Below, in pieces: positions 11,666-24,024 of a stretch of DNA of 64,000 nt. The position numbers and the translations under genes were made by a program. How positions within the stretch are numbered: position 1 is the stretch's first letter; every line of letters starts with the position of its first letter. This DNA is from Tubulanus polymorphus (Eukaryota > Nemertea > Palaeonemertea > Tubulaniformes > Tubulanidae). The stretch is taken from positions 15,798,485 through 15,862,484 of the forward strand of contig NC_134027.1 of the NCBI RefSeq assembly GCF_964204645.1. The letters run 5' to 3'. Below the pieces are notes generated by a model. It ran no database searches, was not told the origin of the DNA, and worked only from the letters and a program-made list of their open reading frames with translations.

Positions 11666-12959
11666 AAAATTTGATTGAATTTGCAATTCGGGCACATGGC
11701 TAATTAGCATATCAAGGTCATACACCCGATTTGGTAAAACCTTTTTTTCGCGAACCTTGCGCAATTGTCAAGGATGAATTTTCTGTAGAGCAAATAAAAA
11801 TTCCTCCCAAACACCAAATCAACTAAAGATTTCATAGAAATCGATCTTGAAATACAATTTTAAACCTTAAAATAAAACCCGGAAGTAAAACAGTAGACGA
11901 TACCGCGGATTCACGTGAACACCTGATTTCTGTAAACGAAATGTTGGTTGTGACAAAATTGTTCAGACGGTTTTAGGTGGTAATAAGTACGGAAACGTAA
12001 CGACCATGGTCGACTTATTCGATGAAATCAGGCCTATGTGATATCCAAATTTTGACTTTTTTATTCTCCAGACCTCCCTGATATAGAAATAAAAAATTTT
12101 GGTGGTACGAAAGTGCAATCACAGCGCCGACGGGGACAGAGCCGTGTCAGAGATCGGCGGAGTGAAAATTGAGGTGGACGAACTCGAAGAAGTAGGCTAT
12201 TGCGCTACTTGAATCAGGAAAACTCCTGGCGCGGCCCCGACGCTTTTCGTTGATTAAGTAATACAAATATCATGCAATGGGTTTTCACAATCTACCGCTG
12301 GTATTTACCGGATTTCAATATCACTCCAAAATTCAAAGAAACCTCGAAATATCGAACCGGAACACATCCGGTACTGTAGATATCCGCGGCTGCCCAACCG
12401 GGAAACTTATTTGTTTCAATAGATATTGATAGGATCCATCATCTTCACCCGTCAAGGGATTCGAACCCACAAAGCTAAAGCCATGCCAGAATCGGGTCGG
12501 GCCAATCACAGCGCTTGTAACAAACCACATTAGGCTTCTGTGGAATTTCCCAGTAAATGGGCCAATCAGCGAACACGTAGCGCACGCGGAAGTATTGTCG
12601 CGTGTTGATACATGACGTCATGCGCAAAAGCGCCAGTAATGAAATCGCGATAATTCACGTGAACAGCTGCTGATATTTTCAGATAAACCAATCACAGGGA
12701 AGACACAACTTCCTGATTGGCTGATAAAAATTGAAATTTTCCCGATTTAACTTTCGTGAAAAATGCAGAAAACATTTTTATGAGACCCTATTTCAAAATT
12801 CTGCTCACTACGATTCCGAGAATGGATTACGCTTAAATACGTGATTTGTTCGAATATGCCCTCACTTGGCAAGCAAAAGAGCCTTTTGTGTGGAAACCAT
12901 GTCATTTAAATTCGCTCCATTTGTATAGTAATAGGCTCAGCCTACGGCTGGCCTAAAAA

Positions 12960-14090
12960 TTAAAGGCTATCAAGGACACTGTGTCAAACTTTTAAAATTA
13001 AAGACTTTCACCGACTTTCCCAGCAAAAAACTAGGAATTTAACTACCGATCCTCAGTGCAAGGTCCCTGTTCACACAAAGTGATGTAGTCATCCGCATAT
13101 CAATAAATTTATCTGCACGAATTATTGATATAATATTATTCAAAAATCTTTTTTATATTGTTGTGATCACTTCTAACACATTCAACCCAATGTGAAAAAA
13201 TCTGAAATACAAAGTTACCGGAACTATTTTTGCAGTGTATTTAACCCCATTAATCGGATCTTTTGTCAAGGCAAAGACTGTAAATACGGTGTGCTTTCCA
13301 TTCGCGATAAACATACATGACACGATGCTGACCCACTAGTAAAAATGAAGCGAGTATGCTTTGCAACCCCATAAATCTTCTTTCTTTGCATCTTCAAATC
13401 AGTTGATAAAACAGGGGCGGATCTTGGGATGGTTTCGTGGTCCAAACCCTGCCTTCCCATTGAAGTCACCCCTTTTGTCAAAAATGTGTATATTGTATTA
13501 ACACAGAGCCAACCCCATTTGGGGCCGTTAGTCCATTGTGTTCTCATTTTTAGCCTTTCAATTTTCCTAGATCTGCCCCTGTATATGATATCAGTAATAA
13601 GTTTGAGATGAGATAACAGTATGAATCCTTTTAAGCTGAGTGTTTTTATGAAAAAAGCTTAAACGATCGATTCCCAAAAACTGACTGCTTGTAGGGTTTA
13701 CTGAGGGAAGAGTTTATGGATATTCAGGTAATTTCCAGGCTGGACGTTTTTACAATACAGGACCATGGGTCTAGTAGGATCAACCAAGTACATTTTACTT
13801 TTGAGCTTAAAAATCAATTTGTTCTGGGATTTGCAATAAGGTATTAAGATGAAACCTTAGTGCACAACACTATTCTATTAAGCAGGTTCAACAAAGATAA
13901 TATACATCATAATGGGTTCCCCTGGCTCACTAGCACCCGACAGAACAATCAATACTATGTTCTATATACATTGAACTTGGATGCTGAAGGGGTCTCCCAG
14001 TGATGTCTTAATCAAGAAACAACGTCAAACATTGAAAGATAAGCATTGAAATTTTGCTCATGTTCTCCCAGTGCTTTTGAATGACTAAGG
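12960..14090. other. Non-coding spacer
   Basis: There is no recognised gene or element here. A 93-codon minus-strand open frame at 13266-13547 has no motif, and its opposite strand is equally open. Confidence 0.4.
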
Positions 14091-14096
14091 CGCTTT

Positions 14097-14840
14097 TTTT
14101 AATTACTTGGATTTCTCGACTTAGGGAGGAAATCTTTGGTGGGGTAAAGGGAAAAAATCCAAAAAAAACTTCAAAGGCAGAATTCAAAGGAATCCACACA
14201 AAAATTTAGAAATGACATTTTTCAGTCAAGAATCTAAGATTCCAAAGTAATTGAGCTGTTTTATGAATTGCTTGGATTTCAGATCGATCGCCGGGAATCC
14301 AGTCATGTAGGAATTCCAGTTTCATCTCAAGTATATAGGATAGCTAACGGCTCTCGATTAATCAATCTACATCTACAGAGATGTATCGCAACTCTCTTTC
14401 AGACTATTACGGACTGGAACTTACGCCATTTCACTAGACAGTTTATAAATCGACAAAGAATAGAATTAAATTGACACACTGATGAGATTTCAAGCTTCAC
14501 ATGTATTTTAGTTGCGTAAAGTCTTTAAATAACAAATTTAATTGTCGCGGGCTTTACCGTTGAGGGCTCGAGTCCTGACACAGTCAGCTTAACCGAATGA
14601 ATGCGTTTTTCAATACGTGTGTAAGTTGCTTGCAATTTGGAAATTTTTTTTGCTCTGGGATAGAAAATACTCGCGGGGAACGCATAAGAAAATGAGATGA
14701 AAGATTTTTATTTTTAATTTCTCTTACATCCGTTTTTTGTTAGGGCGGGTAGCGGACATAAAATTGAAAAAAAAAAATTATTTTTTTTTATTCAAGAAAA
14801 ACAGGAATTTCCAGCGGCGGATCCGAAATCCAAGTAATTA
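14097..14840. repeat. Inverted-repeat (MITE-like) arms with a third internal copy
   Basis: AATTGCTTGGATTTCAGATC (14266 onward) has a reverse partner at 14811-14840 reading TTACTTGGATTTCGGATCC and then GCCGCTGG on the minus strand. A third copy of the first part, AATTACTTGGATTTC, lies in direct orientation at 14097. This fits a Tc1/mariner- or MITE-like element of about 575 bp with a partial duplication of its left end. No transposase is present. Confidence 0.5.
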
Positions 14841-15636
14841 GAAAAGACGCGCCTAAGAGCTGATGGCCGACTCCAACACCTATTTCACTCCTAATGACAA
14901 AATATCAGCTATGTGGTTACAATTCGTGCCACCAAGAGCTAACTCTCAGAACCATTCTATCAACATAGTTGATTGAGAGTATGCACCATAATATCACAAG
15001 TAGGGCATTGGTGATAACAATCACATTTGAGCATTTGATATACATACCTACAAACCAAAGTTGTTGGATGATGAATGTTTTTGCAATGTACACAACTACA
15101 CAACTTAAATATTTTTGTTTATCAAGGATCCCAACTGTAGTTTCCCAAAAAATTGGAAATCAATCTGGTCTCATTCTGTCCTCGCGAATGCCGTAGGCGC
15201 GAAGCCACGCTTCACAGCGAAAGGTGCGAAGCCTTTACAGGGGGTTTGGGTGTCCTCCCCCAAGGAAAATTTTTGAAATTTGAGGCAATTGCGAAATTCT
15301 CGGGGCCAGAATCTAGCAAAAACTAATATCAGTTTGATGTGGAAGCCATGTTTGATTTATAGAAAATGTATCGAAGACTCTGATTGGTGGTTGAAATCTT
15401 CAAACAAACAATTGAAAGCGGGTTCGAATCCTTAAAGCAGCAGATATTTTTCTTGGTAGAAAGATTTCTCAATAGTTATAATTAATTTTATTCGAAATTA
15501 GAAAAATACATTTGCGGGCAGTCGACATTTTGGATCCATTGGTATTGATTTATTGAATAGTTTTGATTGACGATATGTATGCATCACGCGCGTGATACAG
15601 TCTGATCATTACTGCTGTGCGCTGATCAAGACCTGC
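14841..15636. other. Non-coding spacer
   Basis: No gene is recognised. A box-B-like GGGTTCGAATCC lies at about 15421 without a foldable tRNA around it. Confidence 0.4.
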
Positions 15637-15816
15637 AGGCTGCTCGTTTCACTCTGCGGAGTACTCCAAACAGTGCCATCTAGCGGAATTCTCGCTGCCC
15701 CACCAAATTTTGTGGAGTAGCAGAGTAGCGTCTGAAAGAGTCACGTGACCTGTTCTAGTGTATTTCTTTGCTCCGCACAGTGTTCGGAGTACTCCGCAGA
15801 GTGAAACGAGCAGCCT
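15637..15816. mobile_element. MITE with 31-bp perfect terminal inverted repeats
   Basis: The left arm 15637-15667 starts AGGCTGCTCGTTTCACTC and ends GGAGTACTCC. It is exactly complementary to 15786-15816, and complementarity continues inward for about 8 more bases with two mismatches (AACAGTG/AACACTG). The arms contain the palindrome GGAGTACTCC. Total length is 180 bp with no coding capacity. I see no clear target-site duplication, so the superfamily is open. Confidence 0.75.
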
Positions 15817-17098
15817 ACACGTGCACGCAGTAATGTATAGACTCTGCTCACTAGTGTGAGGCACATGTATGAATGCTATCGTACATCGTTCCACTATTTT
15901 CTCATTCATATCGCGTCAGCACGTGGCTGCCTACAATACTATACTTCAGTACGCGGTACAGTATCGATTTTCTAGATGCACACCCAGGTGGCATAACCGA
16001 TCATAACCCCCTATATTTAACATCAAATCTTTATCGATCTCAGAGACCAAAAAAAATTCTTAAAAAGTCGGAATTCCGATTAAAGTCGAAAGATTTGGAT
16101 CCCTGGTTTATACAGTCAAGTACGTTTACTTTAACAGATTAATTGTTATGAATTAAGCGGACTTGACTGTAACTACTTGCAGGAGCCAGCACAAAAATTC
16201 ATGTCTCCTTCTGATATTCGAGTGGATATTCATATCCCCATGTGAAAATATCAAGCTGATAACCAATTTAAACGAAAACTATTCAAGACCTAAATCAAGG
16301 AAGACACAAGATGAATCAATACAAAATGAATTCCAATCAAATATCTTTTTCCTAGGGCTATGCCATAATGATCAATTTCTGAACAAATCATACATATCTG
16401 TCGAAATGTTCTATATAAAAAATACAAAATTTACCATCTACCCATGAGCAACCATCTTAAATCCATCAACATCAATAGAGGATTTTGGTCAAAAACTTTA
16501 ACAACATCAGCTGATTTTCAAGATTACATGTTGATGCTCACTGCCTACATTGTCATTGTTGATTTGGACTGACATAAGCTTGTGCATGTGGCTATGAAGA
16601 TAAGAGCAGGTACATTCACTTATCAAGTATCAAAGGCATGAAGGGTGAAAATAATTTGCAACTGGAAGCCAAAAACAAAGGGTAGGCAAAAACCATGTTT
16701 GCCACAATAGGGACCTTTTTGATCACATTGTGCAACTGCAATCTAGTGAGCACCCTAGTCTAAATCAATGATGATGAAACACTCTGCTCTGACACAAATT
16801 CTTTTGATAAGTTTTTGAAGGATAGGTCCGCTGTCAATAATTCATTCACATTGCTACCTTTTCAGAAATGGCTTCACCATTATTGGCCAGAGGTACTGTC
16901 AGCAGTTTAAAAGCTATTCAGCTCAACATTCTGCTGACAAGTGGTGTTCAAGTAGAGAATTAAATTCATTCCTTTTGATTGCAAGTTGGTTATTGCGTAA
17001 TCGAGTACAGTACATATTTTCCTAAAACTTTTATGGTTTGTAGAGCTTTGTAATGCTAGCCTTTTTTGACCCTATCACTTGCATGAATGATTACTTAC
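15817..17098. other. Downstream of the last identified srGAP exon; nothing recognised
   Basis: The srGAP message must continue from donor 17098, but I could not pick out the next exon in this stretch. It holds short motif-free open frames only. Confidence 0.35.
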
Positions 17099-17715
17099 CA
17101 ACTGGCTTTTTCATGACTGGTGGTCTAGGTTTTGTAAGACCAATTGGTTTAGGTGGCAATTGTGGGGGTGGTGTACTAGAAGGATTAGTTTTAATCACAT
17201 TCAATTTTTCTGGTTTAGTAATAGTTGACAACGTTGATTCAGTTTGTTCACCAGTGCAATCTTTCTTCCCTTTCTTCATGGTATTTTGAGAAGAGGCAAA
17301 TGTCTCAGCACTAGATAAGGGAAGTGGATCTGGTTGATCAGAAGTCTCCACGGGTAAATCTGTAACAAGATCTGGTTTAGGCTTTTGATTTGATGAAATA
17401 CTTTTTGATTTTTGCCCATCCTTTCTTTGCTGGATTTCAAGTAACTGCAAACCAGACATCACTTCTGCCAAAGCATTGTCTATGTCTAGTGCTAAGTCAT
17501 CAGTGGTCACTTCTACATTTGCAAATGTATTACTTAGTAATGCAGGACCTATCAAGCTACTACCTGCCCAATCATCAGGTCTTGTCTGGGTCATTGATCC
17601 AGACTCTTTTTCAAATTGAGTTATGTTTGATTGAGCAACACTTGTGTCATCTTCAATTGACACCTTTCCCGCAACCAATGTTGACTGTTGTTGTTCAAGC
17701 ATGTTCTTCTTATCC
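17099..17715 (-). CDS. srgap: srGAP-like exon: proline-rich C-terminal tail
   Basis: This 617-nt exon is open throughout. It follows acceptor ATAATTTTAG and ends in donor GTTG|GTAAGT, so the protein continues onto an exon I could not identify. It starts DKKNMLEQQQS in frame with the SH3 exon. A middle segment (LDIDNALAEVMSGLQLLEIQ) looks helical and resembles the srGAP tail, where a short alpha segment precedes low-complexity sequence. It ends with PPPQLPPKPIG and KPRPPVMKKP, potential SH3 ligands. Codon use and absence of stops over 200 codons in an AT-rich background support coding. The tail is generally poorly conserved in the family, so identity rests on phase and position. Confidence 0.8.
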
Positions 17716-18317
17716 CTAAAATTATAAACAATCCCTAGGCATTAACCTTGCTGCTTTGAGTGCTATTGGCAACAGGATCCTGGTAACCTCTTAATTAGCC
17801 ACATTATCATAATTGCGATGTTTGATAATATATGTATTTTCAAAAACTGTTCGTGTTACCGGGAGTAAGTTGAATCAGACACCTGTGATTCATTCAGCAT
17901 ATATGATCAGGCTTGACAACAGCATATTGACTATAAGATGGCAGTTACAGGCGCGTTGGAAGCAATTTTTGATTGCCACAGCCAATTGCTGATTTTGACA
18001 GGTTCTAGTATATTGTCGCAGCGAATTTACTGAAAAGTTCATGTAGTGGCAATCGTGTTATAACTCTTACACGTGATGACGAATGTCACGATATAGTCCT
18101 AATGTTGCTCAATATGTATCTTTTTAGTAAAAGAACAAGATCTTTTCACCGTTTTCACTTGTCAATGTGGCAATTCATTAAGGCAACATGAGTTACCAAG
18201 GGTTGGTTATGTATATCACTTACACATCAACAAAACTTTACTCATGTGTACTTTATTTTTAGTGGTCTACTAGTTTAAATTCTACATGCGAATAGAAATC
18301 TAAAATTTAAAACCTAC

Positions 18318-18498
18318 TTGTGCTGAAGTTTCACATATTTGTCTGGTATGAGACCATCACACCCGTTCAAACTTCCTGACCACCAATCATGTGATTCTTG
18401 TTTGTAGATAGTCAAAATATCACCCTTCTTGAAAGACAGCTCTCTATCAGTCCTTCCAGTAAAATCGTATTGAGCGAGTGCTTCTAAAAAATCCATGT
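18318..18498 (-). CDS. srgap: srGAP-like exon: SH3 domain
   Basis: This 181-nt exon carries one complete SH3 domain of about 58 residues. Visible landmarks are the ALYDY-type AQYDF, RELSFKKGD of the RT/diverging region, the tandem tryptophans in DWWSG, and the GLIPDKYVKL end with the ligand-binding Pro and Tyr. The RELSFKKG..DWW.G..NG.DGLIP pattern is closest to srGAP SH3 domains. SH3 in this family binds proline-rich partners, such as the Robo tail or WAVE/N-WASP. The acceptor is TTTTCAG and the donor is GTAGGT. The last two bases AA complete a Lys codon with the next exon. Confidence 0.9.
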
Positions 18499-18719
18499 CT
18501 GAAAATAAAATATTGCATGTTCGTTTTCACATTAAGAATATCAAATGTTTTAAGATAAACTAGGAAGTGGTGTTACACCATGTATGTCACCCCAGTGTGT
18601 TTAAAGTTCTTACATGCCTATTTAAATAATGATCAAGTTAAATAAACCATCAAACTTTCATAGAAATTGCACAGTATCTAGGAAATCAAACAACATTGAA
18701 ATGGGCAGAAACTTTATTT

Positions 18720-19085
18720 TAGATTGAGTATTATGGGATGGTCTAATCCGTGGACCTAGCAGGGCCACTTAATGAAAGATGACCATCGGGGCCGCCATTT
18801 TTGGAAAGCAAATTTACCTGGCTGATGCATTTAAGATTCCTTTTCCATAGAATACCCATCACAAATTAAATGAAAAAATGGCAAACGAATAGGAACCAAC
18901 AGGTCTCAGAATTCAGGCCAAAATTGGCATTTTTGAGCACAAAAAGGTCACAGGACGGCCATCTTGAATCCAATTGTCCTAGATTCGCTCATGCTGATGG
19001 ACCTTTGGGGAATACAAATATACCTAGAGGATCAAGATAATTGATCGGAGTCTTCAAAATTTCCCTTGAAAACTTCAATAAAGGA
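18720..19085 (+). repeat. A-family fragment in a srGAP intron
   Basis: It matches the unique 3' region of the A elements: AGAATACCCATCACAAATT, CAGAATTCAGGCCAAAATTG, GGACGGCCATCTTGA, CTTCAAAATTTCCC. Both ends are missing. It lies just upstream of element F. Confidence 0.65.
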
Positions 19086-19289
19086 ACAATGGTCCAGTGG
19101 CTTGCAAAACTGGTGTGAAGTAAAAATCTGTCATGTAGGCTACCAGTATGCAAAAAATCATTTCATTGAAAATTAAACAAGAAAAAAACATATATAAAAT
19201 ATAGCTGCAAAGCAGCGATAACGGGTTTTCTGCACATTCTTAGAATCCTATTCAACGGTGGAACCGAACGCGTCATCTTGGAATAAGTC

Positions 19290-19770
19290 GGTCTAACATG
19301 CCGTTCGAACAAAAAAACTTTATGTTCCGACAAGAAAATCTTGTTCGAATGAAAACAATTCTGTTTGATTAAACAATACGCTTTTTGTTTGAACCAAAAC
19401 TTTTCTCCATTCTGACAAAAAATGTGTTCGAATAAAAAGCTATTTTATTGTTGAAATGAAAAACTTTTTGTCCCGGCAAAAAAATTTGGTTGAGCGAAAA
19501 CAATTTTTTCGAACGAATGTTTGAATGAAAACAATTCTGTTCGATTGAATGAAATACTTAGAAAATTCTGTTCAAATTAAAACGATTCTGTTCGATCGAA
19601 CGATTGTTCGAACGATAAAGCTTTCGTGTGGACAAAAAAAAGTTTGTTCAACTTTGTTCTAACGATTTTTTCAAATTGGTTCAATCGAACAGAATATTAT
19701 TTGTTCGAACGAAATAAATTTTGTTCTGACGAAAGAATTTTCAAGCGAAAGGTCTTTTGAACGAAAAAGT
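19290..19770 (+). repeat. Degenerate minisatellite of TTCGAAC/AAAA words in element F
   Basis: Words such as TTGTTCGAA, TTCTGTTCGAT and GAACGAAAAA recur about every 20-30 bp with many point changes. The array is internal to element F. No protein-like periodicity in any frame was seen. Confidence 0.55.
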
Positions 19771-19804
19771 TCAAGGGGCTGGGGCTCCGCAGTAACTTAA
19801 AGCC

Positions 19805-20104
19805 GGACGTAGGTCGGCCTTGTGACGCGATGCGATCCTCGCAAGTTTCGGTGCAAGTCGGTTGCGATACGATTGTCAGCGACTGTGTGCGAATAGTTTC
19901 TGCCAGTCCCAAGAGCGCGTCGGTTGGTTGTGACAGTCGTCTCGCCTCGCAGAAAGTAGAACACTCGCGTCCTTGTGACTGGCGTTGCTGAAAGCCGCAA
20001 CCCGTCGCAAGGGAGCGTAGGTCGATGAGTCGTTTGAGTCACTGGCGGTGGCAGTGATTGGCGTCGCAGTGAGTCACAAGCCGTTGCAAGGCTGACCTAC
20101 GCCC
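19805..20104. mobile_element. GC-rich MITE-like insert with inverted ends, inside F
   Basis: GGACGTAGGTCGGCCTTG (19805-19822) is nearly complementary to 20087-20104, which reads GGGCGTAGGTCAGCCTTG on the minus strand. The 300-bp interior is far richer in G+C than element F. Open frames through it are by-products of that composition. I see no certain target-site duplication. Confidence 0.5.
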
Positions 20105-21556
20105 TGCCTAAGTCATTAGGAATTAATGAAATACCAGTTTCATTTATGATGAAAAAACTCAAATGAAAGGTCTGGCTTATAAAGCTGTCTGCTCAGACGA
20201 AATTTTCAAAAAAATCTTCATTTTTGGCAATAAAATTGATAATTGTGATTGATCGTTGCAAGTCACAAACAGTTAATCACTAATCAACATGCATTTTAAT
20301 AAATCTGATTCCTCCTATACAGTGAACTTAGCTTTAACCTAGTAGAGGCTACTAGCCTATGTAGGCTTATGTATATGCGTAGGCCTAACGATCCGGACAG
20401 ATTGGTCGTAGGCCTATTGAATAACAACCCACCTAAATATCGTAAATTTTGTTTTGAAGTTCAATCCAATGAGTCCGTTAATAAATGCAACAATTATACT
20501 GTGTTTGTTTGAGACAGTAAAGCTCAGTACCGGTAGGCCTAAAGCCGCGTAAAACTCTAAAACACTTCAAGCGACACAGCGAACGACCTCCTTTCCCCCA
20601 CAGCGAACGCTTACTCCGAATGTCAAGTGTGAGTCCAGCATACGGAAAGGAGTGTGTTATATACTTGTATTTAGTAAATACCTTGTGCATTTGACAATGA
20701 TCGGTATGTACTGTAGGAAATATAGAGTATTGATGGTATTGATATAGAGGTTGAAGCCCGCGGCCGAATAAAGTAATATATTCTTTTATTTTGATACCGA
20801 AATCGACATAACAGCTTTTCTCCGCTATATCTCTTCGGCGTGTTTTGTTTAGGCCTACGACTCCCCGGTACACTTATGATTTATCTTAGTAAATACACGG
20901 TTAATTTGATAAAGAAAAATAGGTATTGCTAAACTAACAGCTTGACGCCCGCGGCCAAATCACTGGTAGTAATAAATTAATTTGTACTCGATTTGATTCT
21001 CATGATGAGGAGAAACTCGCAGCTGATCCTCGGAACGACGATGTAATGACACACGTCGATTCGTTGATGTTTACGGCTCGACAGTGCTTTTAAAATCTAA
21101 AATAGTAAATTTCCTGTCTATCGGTAATATGATTTGATGAGGAAAATGGGCTATTGTTAAAATTACTGTTTGAAGACCGCAGCTGAATGTGAAGTCTGCG
21201 GCAATATATTCGTTCATTTATACTTGAATTGATAATCCAAGTGACAATCGGCCTGCGGGTTGATTTCGGAATGACGACTCGAAAAACATGTCGCCCCATT
21301 GAATGGGGCTAAATTTTCGATGTTTACACCACGACAGTGCTTTTGTAACGATGATTCGTGAAAAAACACGCGATGTATTTGTAGATCTCAGTGAGCTGAA
21401 CGATATCATACGGATTGTATCGACAACAGCGGAAAGGTAACAAAGCCTTAGTTCTTTTAGTGAAAATAGTGTGACATAAAATAATAATAATAAGAAATAC
21501 GCGAATCTCAATAGGGTTTTCTGTGATGTAACAGAAAACCCTAATAAAAAAAAAAA

Positions 21557-22704
21557 TGACTCAATTTTGATCAGTGTGAACTTTTAATGATAACTGACTT
21601 TTAATGAGAATGAAATCTTCGAAAAATTGATTATGGGCCTTTTGTCTGAACAAATGTTCATAATTGTAATACATCCCTAGAATGATGTAAAACAACTAAA
21701 ACTATGAGTGACCCGATAAGATACGGTACAAACTTGTTGAGAGCCTGGGTTTCATCGGAGGTTTTTTCATTTTCATCATACGGACCCAATCAGGACAGAA
21801 GCTCCCAAGTTCTTCAAATTTGAGGCCTGTCAGTGACGAAACAAAGTTTATCGACTGACACGATTTTTAATAATTTCACGATAGGATTGCTTTAAGTAGT
21901 TTACATCTTCACTCAGACAAGTCGTTGTTACGCGCGACCTACACCATGGCGCGCGTACTCTATAACTGACACATACACGCAGTGAAAACGAGAGTATAAG
22001 GCTATATTGCCTACGCGACAAACTAATACAAATAATCAGGCTCCAAAACGGATCGCAAATGTGAACGTTAATAAAATGACTTCAATTAATGATGATAAAA
22101 CAAGTACTCCAGTCGTGTAAATATCAGACTAATCTCTAAAAATTCGATGCTATCAGTGAATCAGCCATGTGGCGAACACGGAAGTAAATTTCCGCATTTT
22201 GAAACCACATTTTCGTCAGATATCTTGATGCAACGTTACCTTATGCACGGGATATCAAAACTAGATGAATCATTGAACGCATCGCACATCATAAATCGTT
22301 ATATCATACGCCTTGGATATCAGTATTCGCGCTAGAAATGATGAATATCAACCTATTCAACCGTGCCACCATTTTTTTGTGTAATAAAGCACACCAGCTG
22401 ATCCAACTCGTTCAATGTTATGATGTCATGATGGAAGTCAAAACAAGGTCAACACAAATTTTATAGAACCAAGTTTTTGGGGGGTTACGTCTTTAAAAGA
22501 CTATAACTACCAAACCAAGCGTTGGATCTTGGCGATGTTAAGTTCTTCCGACAAAAATACCATTGAATTTTCACATGTGTTATTTTGGACAGTTAAAGAT
22601 GCTGCATTAAAAAATGTGCTCAAATAAATCAAATTTTTGAAACTTTTTGGTAAATTTCTCAAAAAATATGAAACCCACGGCTGTCAACTGTGCGCACCAT
22701 AACA
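21557..22704. other. Intron sequence without recognised features
   Basis: Nothing supportable is present between F and A1. Short motif-free open frames only. Confidence 0.4.
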
Positions 22705-23892
22705 ACTAGGGGTCCAGGGACACCATCCCCACTTGGGAAGTGGTTTCAGATATTCAACAATCTACCAATTTCAATATTCAACGCCCCATCCAATGACCTT
22801 GAAAAAATCTAATGACCTTGAAACTCACCACAATCATAGAACATGTCAGCAGTTACAATTTTGTAATTGATTGTGGTAACAAAATATGCCTAGTTACCAA
22901 TATGATATGGAAATACTAACTTATTCTACTATTCAATGCCCCCTGGTGATCATAGGCAAAGCCCAATGACCTTGAAACTCACCATAATTATAGTACATGT
23001 CATAAGCTACAACTTTCCAATTGATTATGGTAACAAAATATGCATAGGTCCGAATATAATATAGAAATACTAAGTTATTGCATTGTTCAATGCCCCCTGG
23101 TGGCCATATGCAAAAACCAATGACCTTGAAACTCACGACGATCATAGACCATGTCATGAGCTACAACTTTCCAATTGATTGGGTAACAAAATATGCATAG
23201 GTACGAATATAATATAGAAATACTATGTTATTGTATTGTTCAACGCCCCCTGGTGGCCATATACAAAAACCAATGACTTTGGTACTCACCAAGATCATAG
23301 ACCATGTCATGTCATTGTTGTTTTTCTTCATTCACAATCTTATACTTTGGATTTATGATGAATAAATTGAAATTGAGCTACAACTTTTCAATCGATTGTG
23401 GTAACAAAATTTGCTTAAGTATCAATATAATGTGGAAAAACTTTTTTCCACCTACGAATGAGTACTGATGCCGCTCCAAGATGGCCACCAATTGCGTCAT
23501 AAATGCCTGATCAAATATACCTGTCTCGGATATAAGAGATCCCTTTCCAAAGAATACCCATCACAAATTGCAATGAAAAATGGCAAACCATTAGGGAGCT
23601 ACAGGATCAAGGTAATTGATAAAAGCGTCTTCAAAAGTTCCCTCGAAAATGTGTAAAAAGTGCTGATTTTGGCGAACAACAATGGCTGCCAGTCGGCCAT
23701 CTTGAATCTGATAGGGCCAGTTTCTGGGCTGAAGATGTGTCTAGGGTAGGTACATGTATAAACCAAATATCAAGACATTACCTTGAAGCGTCTTCAAAAC
23801 TTCCCAAAATAACTGGATTCCGTCTACTTACGGACGGACGAAAAGTGAATGCAATAGCGCGCTGGGACTGAAGTCCCAAGTGGGCTGAAAAA
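22705..23892 (+). mobile_element. Element A1: complete A-family element with 154-bp tandem units
   Basis: The 5' end is ACTAGGGGTCCAGGGAC, containing the small palindrome GTCC-AG-GGAC, then subterminal CCCCACTTGGGAAG. The 3' hairpin at 23856-23886 (arms AGCGCGCTGGGACT and AGTCCCAAGTGGGCT) is followed by GAAAAA. Four tandem units start at AATGACCTTGAAACTCAC (22811, 22965, 23119, 23272), so the period is 154, 154 and 153 bp. The last unit carries an insert of about 70 bp near 23310-23375. A unique 3' domain of about 480 bp follows. It is non-coding. Confidence 0.75.
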
Positions 23893-24024
23893 CCAATTGC
23901 AAAATATATCTTTGCTTAATCTGTTCAATTCCCCCTTCAGAGCTGAAATCACAGGCTAATGAAATTGCATTTGAGTGTGGTAAAAATAGCTTCGAGCGTA
24001 GTGTATTTAAGCATTCGAATGATT

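Larger units (their letters stand above)
10714..12959 (+). mobile_element. Element B1: non-autonomous hairpin/subTIR element
   Basis: The 5' end is AACAAGAG plus hairpin GCCCC-AA-GGGGC (10721-10732) and subterminal ATGGCCAGCC (10736-10745). The 3' end is hairpin AGGCTCAGCC-TAC-GGCTGGCCT (12933-12954) followed by AAAAA. The right arm is complementary to the 5' word. Copies B2 and B3 share its flanks and body (for example the AACCAAATCAACTAAAG-like and GGCTTAGCCAATCA-like stretches). Here the body is interrupted by an A-family fragment and a LINE tail at 10860-11665. No open frame of note is present. Confidence 0.7.
19196..21556 (+). mobile_element. Element F: 2.3-kb hairpin/subTIR element
   Basis: The 5' end has hairpin GCTGC-AAA-GCAGC (19204-19216) and subterminal GGGTTTTCTG (19223-19232). 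The 3' end has a perfect 12-bp hairpin AGGGTTTTCTGT-GATGTA-ACAGAAAACCCT (21513-21542) followed by AATAAAAA. The 5' word equals the left hairpin arm. The interior holds degenerate short repeats of TTGTTCGAAYGAAAA type (19300-19770), a GC-rich inverted-repeat insert (19805-20104), and three diverged units of about 190-250 bp marked by GAAGCCCGCGGCC-like words at 20750, 20940 and 21168. No real coding frame was found. Confidence 0.65.

Noticed and set aside
12460-12480. tRNA-like GGGTTCGAATCCC on the minus strand
   Set aside because: It resembles a T-arm/B box, but no A box at the right distance and no cloverleaf could be drawn. The same holds for about 15421 and 14567.
19697-20042. Arg/Thr-rich minus-strand frames
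   Set aside because: They lie in the GC-rich inverted-repeat insert of element F. Both overlapping frames are open because of composition.
20478-20873. A 131-codon minus-strand open frame
   Set aside because: It lies inside the tandem units of element F, with no splice signals or protein motif.
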